Shown: positions 38,001-45,893, numbered from the stretch's first letter. The stretch: DNA of 64,000 nt from Diadema setosum (GCA_033980235.1 CM067066.1:27875976-27939975); one strand, 5' to 3'. The notes: generated from the sequence alone by a model not told the origin. Numbers and translations: made by a program.

Positions 38001-39851
38001 TGTATGCCTTTTTTTTTTTTTTTACTTGTAAATCTGTTTTTTAGTTCAATGTTTTTAAATAAGAAATTAAAAAAACAGCAACAAGACATTCCACAAACAA
38101 CTGGGGCATCAGTGAAGTGTGGTTTCACGCAAATCAAACACAAACACAGCACATGTCCATGCCCTTGACATTACAAGGAAAACATTTGCATGAAAAGACA
38201 GACAGGAAAAGAATATTCTCACCGGTGAGTCTGTGAGTTTGAGCATTTCTCCATTTTGAAGGTCCTTGCGGTTCGTCTCTGTGATGTATTTCTCGCCCTC
38301 GCCCTGGAGCGCGTAGTCCGAGATGGCGGTGCTGATGTTATACGTGGAGCACACCTCTTCAATAATCTCCTTTAGGGGCTTGCTCTGGTAGAAATCACAA
38401 CACAAAATGGTGGATACAGATAAATGACTAAGGATGAGATGACATACTGTGAAATATCTACATAGGGGAGATAGACGGATAGGGAGGAACAGTAACATAT
38501 TGATGGTCTGAAAGGCCAGAGAGATAGATGTGTATAAACAGATACTGTATATACCAAATATTTCGCGAGGTTTTTATTTTCGCAAATTTCGCGAGTCAGG
38601 TGCTATTCGCGAAATTAGAGACATGCAAAAATATTGACTCTGATCCCGATATGGATGTGATGTACGTGAGCACATTTCTCCCTTCAGTACAGGACTCCAT
38701 GATTGTGAATTTAACCACTCGCGAAATCGTCGGGAATTCCTGATTCGCGAAAAATTTAGACTCGCGAAAAATATGGCGTATACAATACACATGTATGCTG
38801 TGTGTTTTTCCTATGCTTTTTGTTTTGTTTTCTTTTGTTTTGTTATTTGGTGATTTTTATGCATATTTTGCATATCTTTCAAGTCAGCTCATGTTTATGA
38901 AAATTAGACAACAAGCAAAAATTTTGCCCCCTGTACCACAAAAGCACTGTAATTGTGTGTAAGCATACCGTCCCCTCTAGCAAGAGGCAAAACACTCTGT
39001 CCCTCGGATAGGACATAAAATGGAGGTCCCGTGTATGAGAGAGTCACAACTCATGCACGTAAAAGATCCCGCTTCATTCATTCATCGCAAAGAGCAGGGT
39101 GTTTAACCCGGTGAAATGGTCCCACCTCACATCCAACTGGATCCCATGGAAGACCAGCTTAACACAGCTGAATATGGGCTATCCAGCCATCTTCACAGAT
39201 GGAAATGTACAAACAAACATATCATAATAAAAAGTGGGATCCAAAAAGGGATGATAATAATTTTTCAGTCCCTCACTAAAAATTCCAATTCATTTAATTC
39301 TTAATATAGGAAGAGCAGGTCAATGGAATAATTCATCACTATGTTCCCAGAAACGAAACATCCATGAATTTGAATACATCATGAAAACGGCCTATTCGTC
39401 CAATCATCTCTACATCAACATAACATACAATTAGTGAAATGCTTGAGAAATTTAGAAATTTCATAGCAGCATTCATGTACACACTTCACTCTTGCTGCCA
39501 TGCAATACAGCTACAGGCTTTACATGTTGAAATGCATTTCTGCATCATCTATTTGTATTTCATCATTTACATTCCTCTTTTTTTTGGGGGGGGGGGGAAG
39601 GCAATGGAGTAATGGAATGCAGAAGTAGGCAATCATCATGTGGAATTCTGGTCACACTGGAAAGTTGTGATTATCTGGCTTAAATGGGCAGCTACACTAT
39701 AGATCAACTAACATCATTGTCTCACCTGATCTAAACAATACAGCGTGCCACTCTTCCCATCCATGACAATAGCCAGACGTATGATGTTTGGATCGGCCCT
39801 CTGGTTGGGGTCAATCAGAGTCAGGGTCACCGGCTGCGGCTGCATGGTCAT
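16002..39851 (-). CDS. ELMO: ELMO (engulfment and cell motility, CED-12 family) gene, 19 coding exons
   Basis: ELMO proteins bind DOCK-family proteins to form a two-part Rac guanine-nucleotide exchange factor acting at the plasma membrane in phagocytosis of dying cells and in cell migration. I joined 19 exons (listed separately); every intron is GT-AG, all phases match, and the product is 730 residues against about 720-730 for animal ELMO1/2. Order: Ras-binding-like N-terminus (about 1-96), armadillo-type helices (about 97-290), ELMO domain (about 295-467), PH domain (about 550-680) with the motif [16 protein letters not shown], and a C-terminal EPPVIPPPP motif (about 713-721) that in the family contacts the DOCK SH3 domain. 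The start at 39851 has A at -3. Compared with human ELMO1, about 8 residues are missing at the exon 17/18 junction, so a skipped micro-exon is possible. Family assignment is firm; which ELMO1/2/3 type it equals is not decided, and one pro-orthologue is expected in an invertebrate. Confidence 0.96.
16293..16376. repeat. C-tract/A-tract followed by (CAA)n and (AAAC)n
   Basis: About 12 C then 9 A, then CAACAACAA and CAAACAAA repeats, within ELMO intron 18. The same C-run/A-run join occurs elsewhere in the window. Confidence 0.9.
17146..17223 (-). CDS. ELMO: ELMO exon 18 (residues 640-665; PH domain)
   Basis: Acceptor ATCTCAG, donor AATT|GTGAGT, 78 nt, phase 0. It encodes [20 protein letters not shown], matching 'LAFSILYDSN..LNFIAPD'. 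Confidence 0.92.
18012..18193. mobile_element. pogo/Tc1-like MITE, copy 2 (inverted)
   Basis: Same family as 10177-10361 in the opposite orientation: CAGTGCACTCCTGTTATAAC at the left, TA flanks. In ELMO intron 17. Confidence 0.7.
18243..18307 (-). CDS. ELMO: ELMO exon 17 (residues 618-639; PH domain)
   Basis: Acceptor CCACAG, donor TTAGA|GTGAGT, 65 nt. It encodes [20 protein letters not shown], matching '[20 protein letters not shown]'. The family usually has about eight further residues before the next helix. Confidence 0.92.
18632..18804. mobile_element. Related CAGTGG-ended MITE, copy 3
   Basis: Begins CAGTGGAACCACGAGG and ends ATAATGAAAGTCCACTG. More diverged than copies 1 and 2. A fourth partial copy starts at about 18999 (CAGTGAAACCTCAATGTAAG) and fades near 19146. 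Confidence 0.5.
19170..19199. repeat. (C)14(A)13 joined tract
   Basis: Direct homopolymer junction in ELMO intron 16. Confidence 0.95.
19234..19338 (-). CDS. ELMO: ELMO exon 16 (residues 583-618; PH domain)
   Basis: Acceptor CTTCAG, donor AAGA|GTTAGT, 105 nt. It encodes [20 protein letters not shown], almost the vertebrate '[20 protein letters not shown]' strands of the PH domain. Confidence 0.96.
19422..19622. mobile_element. Foldback element with internal telomere-like words, copy 1
   Basis: Left end GACATTTGCTCAACTGTGAC and right end with CAATTGTCGCAAGAGAAAAT are inverted repeats. The middle is AACCCTAACCCTAACCCTAA-like with CCATAAACATAACC. A second copy is at 59015-59205. Confidence 0.75.
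20458..20573 (-). CDS. ELMO: ELMO exon 15 (residues 544-583; PH domain start)
   Basis: Acceptor GTGATAG, donor CAAG|GTAGGT, 116 nt. It encodes [20 protein letters not shown] then [11 protein letters not shown], matching 'I.PEILELIKQQRLNRLVEGT.FRK', the first strand of the PH domain. Confidence 0.95.
21025..21296. mobile_element. 272 bp MITE with TTAA target duplication
   Basis: TTAA at 21021-21024 and 21297-21300 flank AGGGGATGGCTA... and its reverse complement. Terminal inverted repeats extend about 47 bp (through CAGTGGGAATCAGTGGGAAT). Inside is a second hairpin (about 21076-21114) around GGGCGATCG/CGATCGTTCGATCGCC. A piggyBac-type target, no transposase. In ELMO intron 14. Confidence 0.85.
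21480..21709 (-). CDS. ELMO: ELMO exon 14 (residues 468-544)
   Basis: The longest exon: 230 nt, acceptor TCACAG, donor GTAGT|GTGAGT. It encodes [20 protein letters not shown] and [20 protein letters not shown], the helical linker between the ELMO and PH domains. Its base composition is more GC-rich than the flanking introns. Confidence 0.95.
22382..22518 (-). CDS. ELMO: ELMO exon 13 (residues 422-467)
   Basis: Acceptor TGTCCAG, donor CAAG|GTAGGA, 137 nt, ending phase 0. It encodes [20 protein letters not shown] then [12 protein letters not shown], the end of the ELMO domain ('HPMFFTHD.SFEEFFC.CIQLLNKTWKEMRA'). Confidence 0.97.
23344..23452 (-). CDS. ELMO: ELMO exon 12 (residues 386-422)
   Basis: Acceptor TCCCAG, donor GCAC|GTAAGT, 109 nt leaving one base. 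It encodes [20 protein letters not shown] then CEILRVGEA, close to the most conserved part of the ELMO domain ('[22 protein letters not shown]'). Confidence 0.97.
23531..23655. mobile_element. 125 bp foldback element
   Basis: ATTATATTGGATGGC and GCCATCCAATATAAT are exact inverted ends; the match continues inward (GGGATACCAGGGAA versus TTCCCTGGTATTCC) and again in GTGCAATATT. It abuts ELMO exon 12 within 80 bp. Confidence 0.85.
24865..24969 (-). CDS. ELMO: ELMO exon 11 (residues 351-385)
   Basis: Acceptor CAACCAG, donor TAGG|GTAAGA, 105 nt, phase 0. It encodes [20 protein letters not shown], the ELMO-domain segment 'DF...PPGMLALD.M.YFA'. Confidence 0.95.
25610..25711 (-). CDS. ELMO: ELMO exon 10 (residues 317-350)
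   Basis: Acceptor CCGTAG, donor TGTG|GTAAGC, 102 nt, phase 0. It encodes [14 protein letters not shown] and ends FKRLGFV, matching the ELMO-domain start ('ELRR.AFD' to 'YKKLGF'). Confidence 0.92.
26720..26821 (-). CDS. ELMO: ELMO exon 9 (residues 283-316)
   Basis: Acceptor ATCACAG, donor TGCA|GTAAGT, 102 nt, phase 0. It encodes [20 protein letters not shown], nearly the vertebrate 'EMAHQLYVLQVLTFNLLEDR', then MTQIDP. Confidence 0.95.
27208..27258 (-). CDS. ELMO: ELMO exon 8 (residues 266-282)
   Basis: A 51-nt exon, acceptor CTGCAG, donor GAG|GTAAAA, both ends phase 0. It encodes [17 protein letters not shown], matching the short family segment before the ELMO domain. Confidence 0.9.
27578..27602. 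repeat. Poly-A tract (25)
   Basis: An A run in ELMO intron 7; no adjacent element identified. Confidence 0.95.
28279..28357 (-). CDS. ELMO: ELMO exon 7 (residues 239-265)
   Basis: Acceptor GCTATAG, donor AAG|GTAACC, 79 nt, ending in phase 0. It encodes [20 protein letters not shown] then PEDKKK, the family's 'IQ.YTIA.INALFLKAP.E' helix. The preceding intron holds the 29.5-31.2 kb tandem array. Confidence 0.93.
28515..28875. repeat. TAC/TTC triplet-rich low complexity
   Basis: Two stretches rich in TACTAC, CTTCTAC and ATTACT words (28515-28610 and 28735-28875). They end at the poly-A/T bounded element that follows. Confidence 0.85.
28877..28963 (-). mobile_element. Poly-A/poly-T bounded short element, copy 1
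   Basis: Between GGCC(A)n and (T)22 lies TGTTTGCCCTTAATTG and GGGTCGGTAGGTCGG. Read on the minus strand it matches 31892-31984 (GGGCAAACAAAC core, GGCC at the end). Likely a short retroposon or its end. Confidence 0.6.
29590..31210. repeat. Tandem array of ~9 units of ~190 bp, two alternating types
   Basis: The phase marker CGGGATTG(C/T)G recurs near 29778, 29969, 30162, 30342, 30541, 30697, 30894 and 31087, spaced 157-199 bp (mostly 180-199). Type A units read ATCAGCGGGATTG and later CACCAGAAGGGTTG. Type B units read TTCAACGGGATTG and later CCAAAAGGGG and GTGTCC. From 29969 on the order is A B A B A B A. Diverged, no coding. Lies in ELMO intron 6. Confidence 0.88.
31749..31776. repeat. Poly-A tract
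   Basis: About 26 A closing the right side of the satellite region. Confidence 0.95.
31892..31984 (+). mobile_element. Poly-A/poly-T bounded short element, copy 2
   Basis: (A)24 then CGCGACCCGAAATTTCCGTG, TTTTCGGTCGGTCGCG, AGGGCAAACAAACCA and (T)12GGCC. The inner GACCGAAAATCACGGA-type words can form a hairpin. Inverted relative to copy 1 at 28877. Confidence 0.6.
31986..32018. repeat. (ACT)n microsatellite
   Basis: About eleven ACT units next to element copy 2; a TCACCA-rich stretch follows to 32120. Confidence 0.9.
32165..32233 (-). CDS. ELMO: ELMO exon 6 (residues 216-239)
   Basis: Acceptor CTTACAG, donor AACAG|GTTTGG, 69 nt with split Ser codons at both ends. It encodes [20 protein letters not shown], matching the family helix 'LY..VA.EIT...L.PHLQ'. 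Confidence 0.93.
32841..33055. mobile_element. Foldback element with TTTTCGCG words
   Basis: Left ACTGCATAAGCCGTTATTTT, right AAAATAACAGCTTATACAGT. The body is rich in TTCGCG and TTCGTG words. Same style as 38543-38786. In ELMO intron 5. Confidence 0.7.
33176..33210. repeat. (GT)n microsatellite
   Basis: Short interrupted GT tract close to ELMO exon 5. Confidence 0.9.
33247..33335 (-). CDS. ELMO: ELMO exon 5 (residues 187-216)
   Basis: Acceptor CGCCTAG, donor AACAG|GTATGC, 89 nt. It encodes [20 protein letters not shown] followed by NILESSVLN, the family's 'IASFVNKS...LQRSL.ILES.VLNS' helices. Confidence 0.94.
33529..34281. mobile_element. 753 bp TTAA-flanked (piggyBac-type) element
   Basis: TTAA at 33525-33528 and 34282-34285. 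Ends CCCTAATCAGGC and (reverse complement) CCCTAACAGGGC. It contains G- and C-runs at 33568-33605 and near 34260. It interrupts the left copy of a ~149 bp tandem duplication whose other copy (34436 region) keeps the uninterrupted site. No transposase frame. Confidence 0.8.
34286..34520. repeat. ~149 bp tandem duplication
   Basis: AATGAAAACT(T/C)GA(C/T)ACTGAAACTC and ATCCTTGAATGT recur at about 34296 and 34446. The marker GAAGCACA..ATGGAG recurs at 33456 and 34366, separated by the TTAA element. Confidence 0.8.
35015..35114 (-). CDS. ELMO: ELMO exon 4 (residues 153-186)
   Basis: Acceptor AAACAG, donor AAG|GTAAGT, 100 nt; completes the split Gln codon. It contains [18 protein letters not shown], very close to the vertebrate segment ending ELMDHGIVSWDT. 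Confidence 0.95.
35381..35641. repeat. Perfect palindrome: 125 bp arms, 11 bp loop
   Basis: Arms 35381-35505 and 35517-35641 are exact reverse complements by base-by-base reading, with loop TCCTGATCACC. Each arm carries a tRNA B-box/T-arm-like word (GGTTCAAATCC, in context GTCGTAGGTTCAAATCCTGC). This suggests half of a tRNA-derived SINE present head to head. In ELMO intron 3. Confidence 0.92.
35994..36163 (-). CDS. ELMO: ELMO exon 3 (residues 97-153)
   Basis: Acceptor ATATAG, donor CCCA|GTAAGT, 170 nt ending with two bases of a Gln codon. It encodes the first armadillo-type helices, including [18 protein letters not shown] (family: 'D.TFA.EFI...GI..L'). Confidence 0.94.
36278..36843. mobile_element. 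'Tagacaggt' foldback family, copy 2 (with insert)
   Basis: Left GTCAAACCTGCCTTAGCG, right CGCTATAGACAGGTTTCAC. Repeats of CTGTCTATAGC.GCCAC. About 290 bp of unrelated sequence (36470-36760) lies inside. Confidence 0.7.
37782..37962. mobile_element. 'Tagacaggt' foldback family, copy 3
   Basis: Left ACAGTCGAATCTGCCTTAG, right AAAGACAGGTTTGACTG. Same internal order as copy 1, including CAGAGAAAAGGCATGTTATA. Confidence 0.75.
38223..38384 (-). CDS. ELMO: ELMO exon 2 (residues 43-96)
   Basis: Acceptor CTACCAG, donor CACCG|GTGAG, 54 codons, phase 0 at both ends. It encodes [17 protein letters not shown] and later [15 protein letters not shown], matching the family pattern 'YITEKNR.EI.NG' of the N-terminal Ras-binding region. 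Confidence 0.94.
38543..38786. mobile_element. Foldback element with TTCGCGA words
   Basis: Left TACTGTATATACCAAATATT, right AATATGGCGTATACAAT, with TTTCGCGAG just inside both ends. In ELMO intron 1. A degraded relative begins near 40147. Confidence 0.7.
38985..39218 (+). mobile_element. SINE-like repeat
   Basis: Contains GGATAGGACATAAAATGGAG, GGTCCCGTGTATG and CATGCACGTAAAAGATCC. These are words of a central domain I recognise from metazoan SINEs. It ends with the ATATGGGCTATCCAGCCATC tail and CAAA repeats. Shares its tail with 50-127. Confidence 0.6.
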
Positions 39852-39915
39852 TTTCTTGTGCTATCGTCTCTGTCTTTCTAAACACTAATTTCCTCTCCTG
39901 TGCCAGTGGACAAAG
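39726..39915 (-). CDS. ELMO: ELMO exon 1 (start codon; residues 1-42)
   Basis: The coding part is 39726-39851, and 39852-39915 is 5' UTR after an acceptor reading GTTGCAG. The protein starts [10 protein letters not shown] and runs into [25 protein letters not shown] sequence, the first strands of the N-terminal ubiquitin-like Ras-binding fold. A second in-frame Met lies two codons later. Donor ATCAG|GTGAG, phase 0. Confidence 0.9.
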
Positions 39916-41241
39916 CTGCAACAATCAAACAAATGAATAATGTCACACAAAACGAGAACAGAAAAACTTATGAGAATTGGCATGTCTAGTATTATACCAA
40001 GTTTCTCCTTGTACATCAAAAATAAAACAAATAACCAACAATTGAGCAAAGCATCACATTTCTAACTTGGAAAAATAAGCAGAGGCCCATTATAATGCTA
40101 ATTTAGGACAGTGGATAGTACCGTACTAATAGTAGTGGTTGTCAGATACTATATACAATGTACGCCGAATATTTCATGATGTTGGGTGCTATTCGTAATT
40201 CGTGATTTTTTTTTTTTAATACATGAAATTAATACTCAGCAAGCCAATGATGCCCCAATCCTACATTAAAGCAGAAATCAAGAATACATCCCGCCCTATT
40301 TATGGCCACGGTTTGATTTAAAACTTACCAACAAATTCATGTGCTTTAATTATCAATATCTGACACATATTGAAAAAGATTTTTTGTGTCATTTTGTTGA
40401 TGCAGTTTTGTCCAGCTTCACTCGAGCCCTGTGAAATATATCCTTAAATGCTTGGATACGAAATTGCATTAAAGTAAACTTTACTTTTAAGACCTCCCAT
40501 CATCAATTCAATTTTTTGGCAAGTCCCACAGGCCAGACACACTGCACTAAACAATAATAGCCTTTTCCTGACTAGAATCTTTTACAATAGCTTATATAAA
40601 AAGAAATAAATAGTTAAAACATCTAAAAAGTAAAATCTACATCACATCATCAACAATACATCTTGACCGAAAGATCGGTCTGTATCTGTCCGTCGGGGAA
40701 TGTTCCGCGGAGACTGCGTCTGGCTTCACGGATCCCCTCTGTCTACGGAGGACAGCGTCAATGGCAAAATATAAAAAGAGTCCTCCGGACAGACGGATCT
40801 TTCTGTCTACAATACATCATGCTATCTTAGTAAACGAATGTGACATAATAACTTGGTTAGTCATAAACAGGGAAAGAACTGGCAAAAATGTGCGCCTAGA
40901 AATCTCGGACTAACATTCTTCATCTGCTTTTATTTGTATTGAATTGACGAAAGTTTGGTAGGCTTCTTATTGTTGGTGTTGCAATGTTTTCTCGAAGGCC
41001 ATATCGAAAAGAGCATCACTAACATCAATACACACGTGTGGGACCGCACCAAGCTAGGTGTGTATCTTCGCTGACAGTTTCAACTCAGTGGACACATACG
41101 AAAACATAAGACTTAGATTCTATAGTCCGGTGAGAATTTCGACAGTAGAGTCCATACCAGTCTAACATTACAAGTTGCCACAGGAGATTATGGATTCCTC
41201 AATGTTCTGTCATCAAATCAGTGATAGACTGACTGACTTAC

Positions 41242-41300
41242 CCGTCCAACGAAACGCGGAAGTTGTCTTTTTTTTTTTCCTCCACAGTGCAGTACACAGT
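41242..41300 (-). other. ELMO: Probable non-coding 5' exon of ELMO
   Basis: On the minus strand a strong donor (GACGG|GTAAGTCAG) lies at 41242/41241. The ELMO start exon begins at an acceptor (GTTGCAG) at about 39916 with some 64 nt of 5' UTR before the ATG, so an upstream non-coding exon is required. This is the best nearby candidate. Its 5' limit is not visible; the upper coordinate is a guess. It lies just downstream, in transcription order, of the ACGT-rich arrays at 41361-42575. Confidence 0.45.
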
Positions 41301-41360
41301 GCATGGCAGATGATATCTAAATAGCGAGTAGATCTACCAGTCAGTGAGATCTACACAACA

Positions 41361-41937
41361 TATGGCAAGCCATACGGCTCACTGCGTCAGGTCACTACAC
41401 GTACCTCGAAACACCTACGCGTGCCTGACCACACGTAACGCGTGGGTACACGTCACGTTACGTGTACCCACACGTCGCGTAACGCGTGCCCACACCACAC
41501 GTAACGTGTAGTGTGGGCACGCGTAACGCCAGGTCAGGCTTCACTGTACAAATTCCATAGGCGAGCCCGACCTGGCGTTACGCGTGCCCCCACCACACGT
41601 TACGTGTGGTGGGGGCACGCGTTACGCGACGCGTGGGTACACGTAACGTGACGTGTACCCACGCGTTACGTGTGGTCAGGCACGCGTAAGGTTTTTGAAA
41701 TACGTGAGGTTTCTCAAACACCTCGTGTGGTCCAAAACAACTACACGTGCCTAACCTGACGTTACGTGTACCCACGCGTCACGTTACGCGTACCCACACG
41801 TCACGTAACGCGTGGTCAAGCACGCGTAACGCGACGCGTGGGTACACGTTACGCGACGTGTACCCTGGCGTAACGCGTGGTTGTACCTGGCGCTACGCGT
41901 AGTCCACCACGCGTTACGCGTGGGGTAGGCACACGTA
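41361..41937. repeat. ACGT/ACGCGT-word array, unit 1
   Basis: 577 bp made of a few short words (CACGTAACG, CACGCGTAACG, GGGTACACGT, GTGTACCCAC and reverse complements), so that nearly every piece pairs with another. Starts TATGGCAAGCCATACGGC. CpG content is far above the flanks. Unit 2 repeats it directly. Confidence 0.95.
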
Positions 41938-42575
41938 TATGGCAAGCCATACGGCTCACTGCGTCAGGTCACTACACGTACCTCGAAACACCTACGCGTG
42001 CCTGACCACACGTAACGCGTGGGTACACGTCACGTTACGTGTACCCACACGCGCGTAACGCGTGCCCACACCACACGTAACGTGTAGTGTGGGCACGCGT
42101 AACGCCAGGTCAGGCTTCACTGTACAAATTCCATAGGCGAGCCCGACCTGGCGTTACGCGTGCCCCCACTACACGTTACGTGTGGTGTGGGCACACGTTA
42201 CGCGACGTGTGGGTACACGTAACGTGACGTGTACCCACGCGTTACGTGTGGTCAGGCACGCGTAAGGTTTTGGAAGTACGTGAGGTTTCTCAAACACCTC
42301 GTGTGGTCCAAAACAACTACACGTGCCTAACCTGACGTTACGTGTACCTACGCGTCACGTTACGCGTACCCACACGTCACGTAACGCGTGGTCAAGCACG
42401 CGTAACGCGACGCGTGGGTACACGTTACGCGACGTGTACCCTGGCGTAACGCGTGGTTGTACCTGGCGCTACGCGTAGTCCACCACGCGTTACGCGTGGG
42501 GTAGGCACACGTAACGTCAGGCTGACTACACGTAGTCAAGTGTACACGACGCCACGCCAGGCTCCTGAAAAATTA
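41938..42575. repeat. ACGT/ACGCGT-word array, unit 2 plus end
   Basis: A direct copy of unit 1 with a few percent differences, plus a right tail through TACACGTAGTCAAGTGTAC and GTTAGCC-type end words (ATTAGCCTTGTTTCAGG). The same tail closes the related element at 53.5 kb, so unit 1 lost its own tail when duplicated. Confidence 0.95.
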
Positions 42576-42620
42576 GCCTTGTTTCAGGATATGTTTTTGT
42601 TTTTTAATCTGCTATAGTCG

Positions 42621-42720
42621 ATACGTGTCTAAATATTTTTGATGAGCTGAGATAACTTGTGTAGGGGAAAAATACGTGTCTAAATAATTTTGATGAGCTG
42701 AGATATCTTGTGTAGGGGAT
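42621..42720. repeat. 51 bp tandem duplication
   Basis: ATACGTGTCTAAATA and TGATGAGCTGAGATA occur twice, 51 bp apart. Confidence 0.9.
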
Positions 42721-43120
42721 GAATATCTAAGTTATGGAATTATGATTTCATTATTTCATTTGGAATGAGAGTGTTTTGTTTTTTTACTTTGTGTCTGCTA
42801 AAATGAAATCGATACTTTTTAGTGTAGTCTGTTGACTTTTAATGAATAGGCCTATGGCGTTGATTTCACGGATTATGATTTTTGTGATTGTTTCTTATTT
42901 TTTCTTATGTTATATATCCTATATGTGTAGGCATTTGTTTCATGTTACTTTCATTTGTTTTTACCGCTTCTTCAGTATACTGTTCTTCATTATTACTTTG
43001 CACTGATCATTACAGTACCTGTACAGTATTTGGTCTACATAATAATGATGAACATAGATGCCAGTTACGTTATTGTTTAATTTAGGTCGTTGGCTGAGCA
43101 ATTAAATTCTTCCTTTTTAA

Positions 43121-44577
43121 CCCTATCTCTGTCACGGGCCGATTAAATCGGCCCAAAAACTGCAATAGAAATGCTTCGGCCGATATTATCGGCCCTATTT
43201 TGATTGACAGAGTACTTCAAAGGCTATGACACTACCACTCTATAAACTTATTTGTGATTGGCTGACAGTGTAAGGAAACGATTTCGAGCCTGAAAAAAGC
43301 TTCCCCACCTTTAACCAATCAGGAAAGCCTTCTCAAAGTCCAAGAAATTGTGGTGGCCCCGCCCATGTTCATTTGCATTCAGACTGCAATGTATTGTGTA
43401 CAGTTTTGCCATGTGTGGAGAACTTACACGAATCTGTATATGTGGGACTGTAATAGAGATCGCCGCGAGCGATGAAAAGATCGTACACGTGGGTCAATTT
43501 TCATCTATTTTATCTAAGTCCAATAGTAAAACATGAAGTAAAAACATTCAGATTAGGGATTTCAACATCTCTGAATTCTGTAAAGGTGTATAGTTTCAGT
43601 AATATCGGCCTCATTAATGATCTGAAGAATAGTTGAACACTACACATTCGGTGCAGCAGTTGCAACTGTTTACTCAGCACTAACAGCAGTGCAATGGGTC
43701 TCTAGTTAGCCGGGGCCAGCAGGGCAGGTGTAAGGAGCAATAGGGTTACAGTAGCTTCCTGCTGGCGGCCTGAAGCTGTAAAGTCTTGATGTTGGGGTAT
43801 GTTTGACTGTTTATGAGCAGTCACTATGTGAAACTTCAGTTCAATGCAGGTTTATCATAGAGAAAATGACTGCTGTGATAGTTCATTCTGTTTCAATAAG
43901 GGAAGTGCAGAAAGTCGTAGACTAGTTAGCATACATGTATATGATGATCAACTTGAATGCATGGATGCTCCAACGTCGATATTTTCAATAACATTTTTTA
44001 TCCTTAGATTATCTTATCATTATGGCATTATCATAGGACAAGATTAATATAAATTTGAAAGAAAAAAGCACAATTCAATTTATATTTTCAGCTTGACAAT
44101 ATACAAACACGCTTTGTCTACTTTCAGGCCAAAATCACTCACAAAATCAGAAATTACACAAAATGTGTGAAATCTAGGTTGTAATTGCCACAGACTTTTG
44201 TTCATAAAATGAAAAGTACTGATGCTATTGATGAAAAAATCATACCATCTGAAAGCTGAATAAATTCTCTACAACATCTATGAAACCTTTTTGTGATGCA
44301 AGCTCATGTTGTGTGGAAAAATGAGGTGGTAACATGTAGAAATAAGTCTGCATTGACAATTATGTGACATAAGAGGGCGTCCTACTTAAAATTGAAGTGC
44401 GCCCTCACTCAGATTATTATGGAAAATGAAAGTTTAGACCATAAGCTTTCAAATGATGTATAACATGACACATTAATGTCAATAATGATAAATCAGAAAT
44501 GGCCATCAACAATCTTGTGCCTGTGCACTGCAAAATGTCTGAGCAGTCTGGCTACGGCGTATGTGACAGATATAGGG
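43121..44577. mobile_element. 1457 bp TTAA-flanked (piggyBac-type) element
   Basis: TTAA at 43117-43120 and 44578-44581. Ends CCCTATCTCTGTCAC and (reverse complement) CCCTATATCTGTCAC. Just inside the left end are two hairpins, GGGCCGATTAAATCGGCCC and GGCCGATATTATCGGCC. Frames are all short, so non-autonomous. Confidence 0.88.
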
Positions 44578-44624
44578 TTAACCACAACTGGAAACTGATT
44601 GTTTGAGGAGAAAATGAAACAACA

Positions 44625-44860
44625 GGAGAGGGTCAGTTTAGCCACAGAGAGACTGAGAAAAAAAAAAAAAACAGGAAAAAGAAAGGGAGAGGGAGATCGG
44701 AAAGGAGAGGAGAGGAGAGAAGATAGCTTGTGGAGCAGAGAAAGGCAGAGAAAATTTGAGCTGCAAAACACTGATGGACAGTCACTCACACCTTACATAC
44801 ACAGATAAACGCACACACACACACACACACAAACGATCACATACACACAATTCAGTTTTT
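44625..44860. repeat. Purine-rich and (AC)n low complexity
   Basis: AGAGA/GGGAGA-rich stretch at 44640-44760, then (AC)n at 44811-44831. Confidence 0.8.
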
Positions 44861-45820
44861 TATATTACTTAATTACTACTTTCACTTTAACTTGTGGATC
44901 TATGGAATATGGAATCTATCAGAAAAATTTGCCAGTTTCCAAGATTCCCCCTTTTATCACAATCACATGCATCAGATAACCATCATCTGTCTTTCATGCA
45001 ATCATTTCGACTCACAACAACAAAACAATTGTTCTCCCATCAAATTTTACAATTTTTTGTTTTTTGAGAATCATATTTTCAATGAAATCGCCATTTTAAT
45101 TATGTAATGCACATATCAATAAAATACAGTAATGCAATTACTGCCATGGTCCATATACTCATGCAACTTCTAGTATGTACCAATGAACATGCTTCTGATT
45201 CTTGGTCCAATTTCAGTTATATGTATTACAATGTGTACTTGAAATGTTGGTTTTGTTGCAATAACCTAATACAAGGCTGAACATTATCCTTGGTCTAGGG
45301 ACAACAGTAATAGATGAACGGGTCACTGAAAATTTGTGAGTATTTCCATTGTTCTTACATGTCTTCCTTTCCTAGAAAATGGAAGAAGATCTCACGGCTC
45401 ACTAATTGCATGTATTTGAGCTATCGTCAAGTGTTGGCAGATCACCATTACTCTTCACAGTTATTGAAAGTTATTTCTAAATTGCTTTGTTACAGTCATT
45501 GTGTGCATATCGCAGTCTGTAAACAGTGAAGGATAAACATGTCACTCAAGGAACCTGGCACACCATTGCATTGTTCCCCAAAATCATCCAATTGGAAACA
45601 ATGAAAACAAACATATTTTGAGAATGAAAGTATTCATTAGCACCACCAAACAAAATCTGGTGAAATTTTGTCACAGCTCTTAACCTTGCGACAAATGTCC
45701 ATATCTGCGACAACTTTTACTCATTAATCAGACTGCTATACTTCTGCATTGAAAATCTTTTTATTAGTATTTTTGCAGTGGTTTTTTACTTTTCTTTTAA
45801 AGTTTGAATGTATCCGTATC

Positions 45821-45823
<3 letters not shown>

Positions 45824-45893
<70 letters not shown>

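Noticed and set aside
41361..42575. CRISPR-like array
   Set aside because: Animal genomic context, no constant repeat with unique spacers; the spacing words themselves repeat.
44493..44789. 98-codon minus-strand frame
   Set aside because: Translation of a purine-rich low-complexity stretch and the end of the TTAA element.
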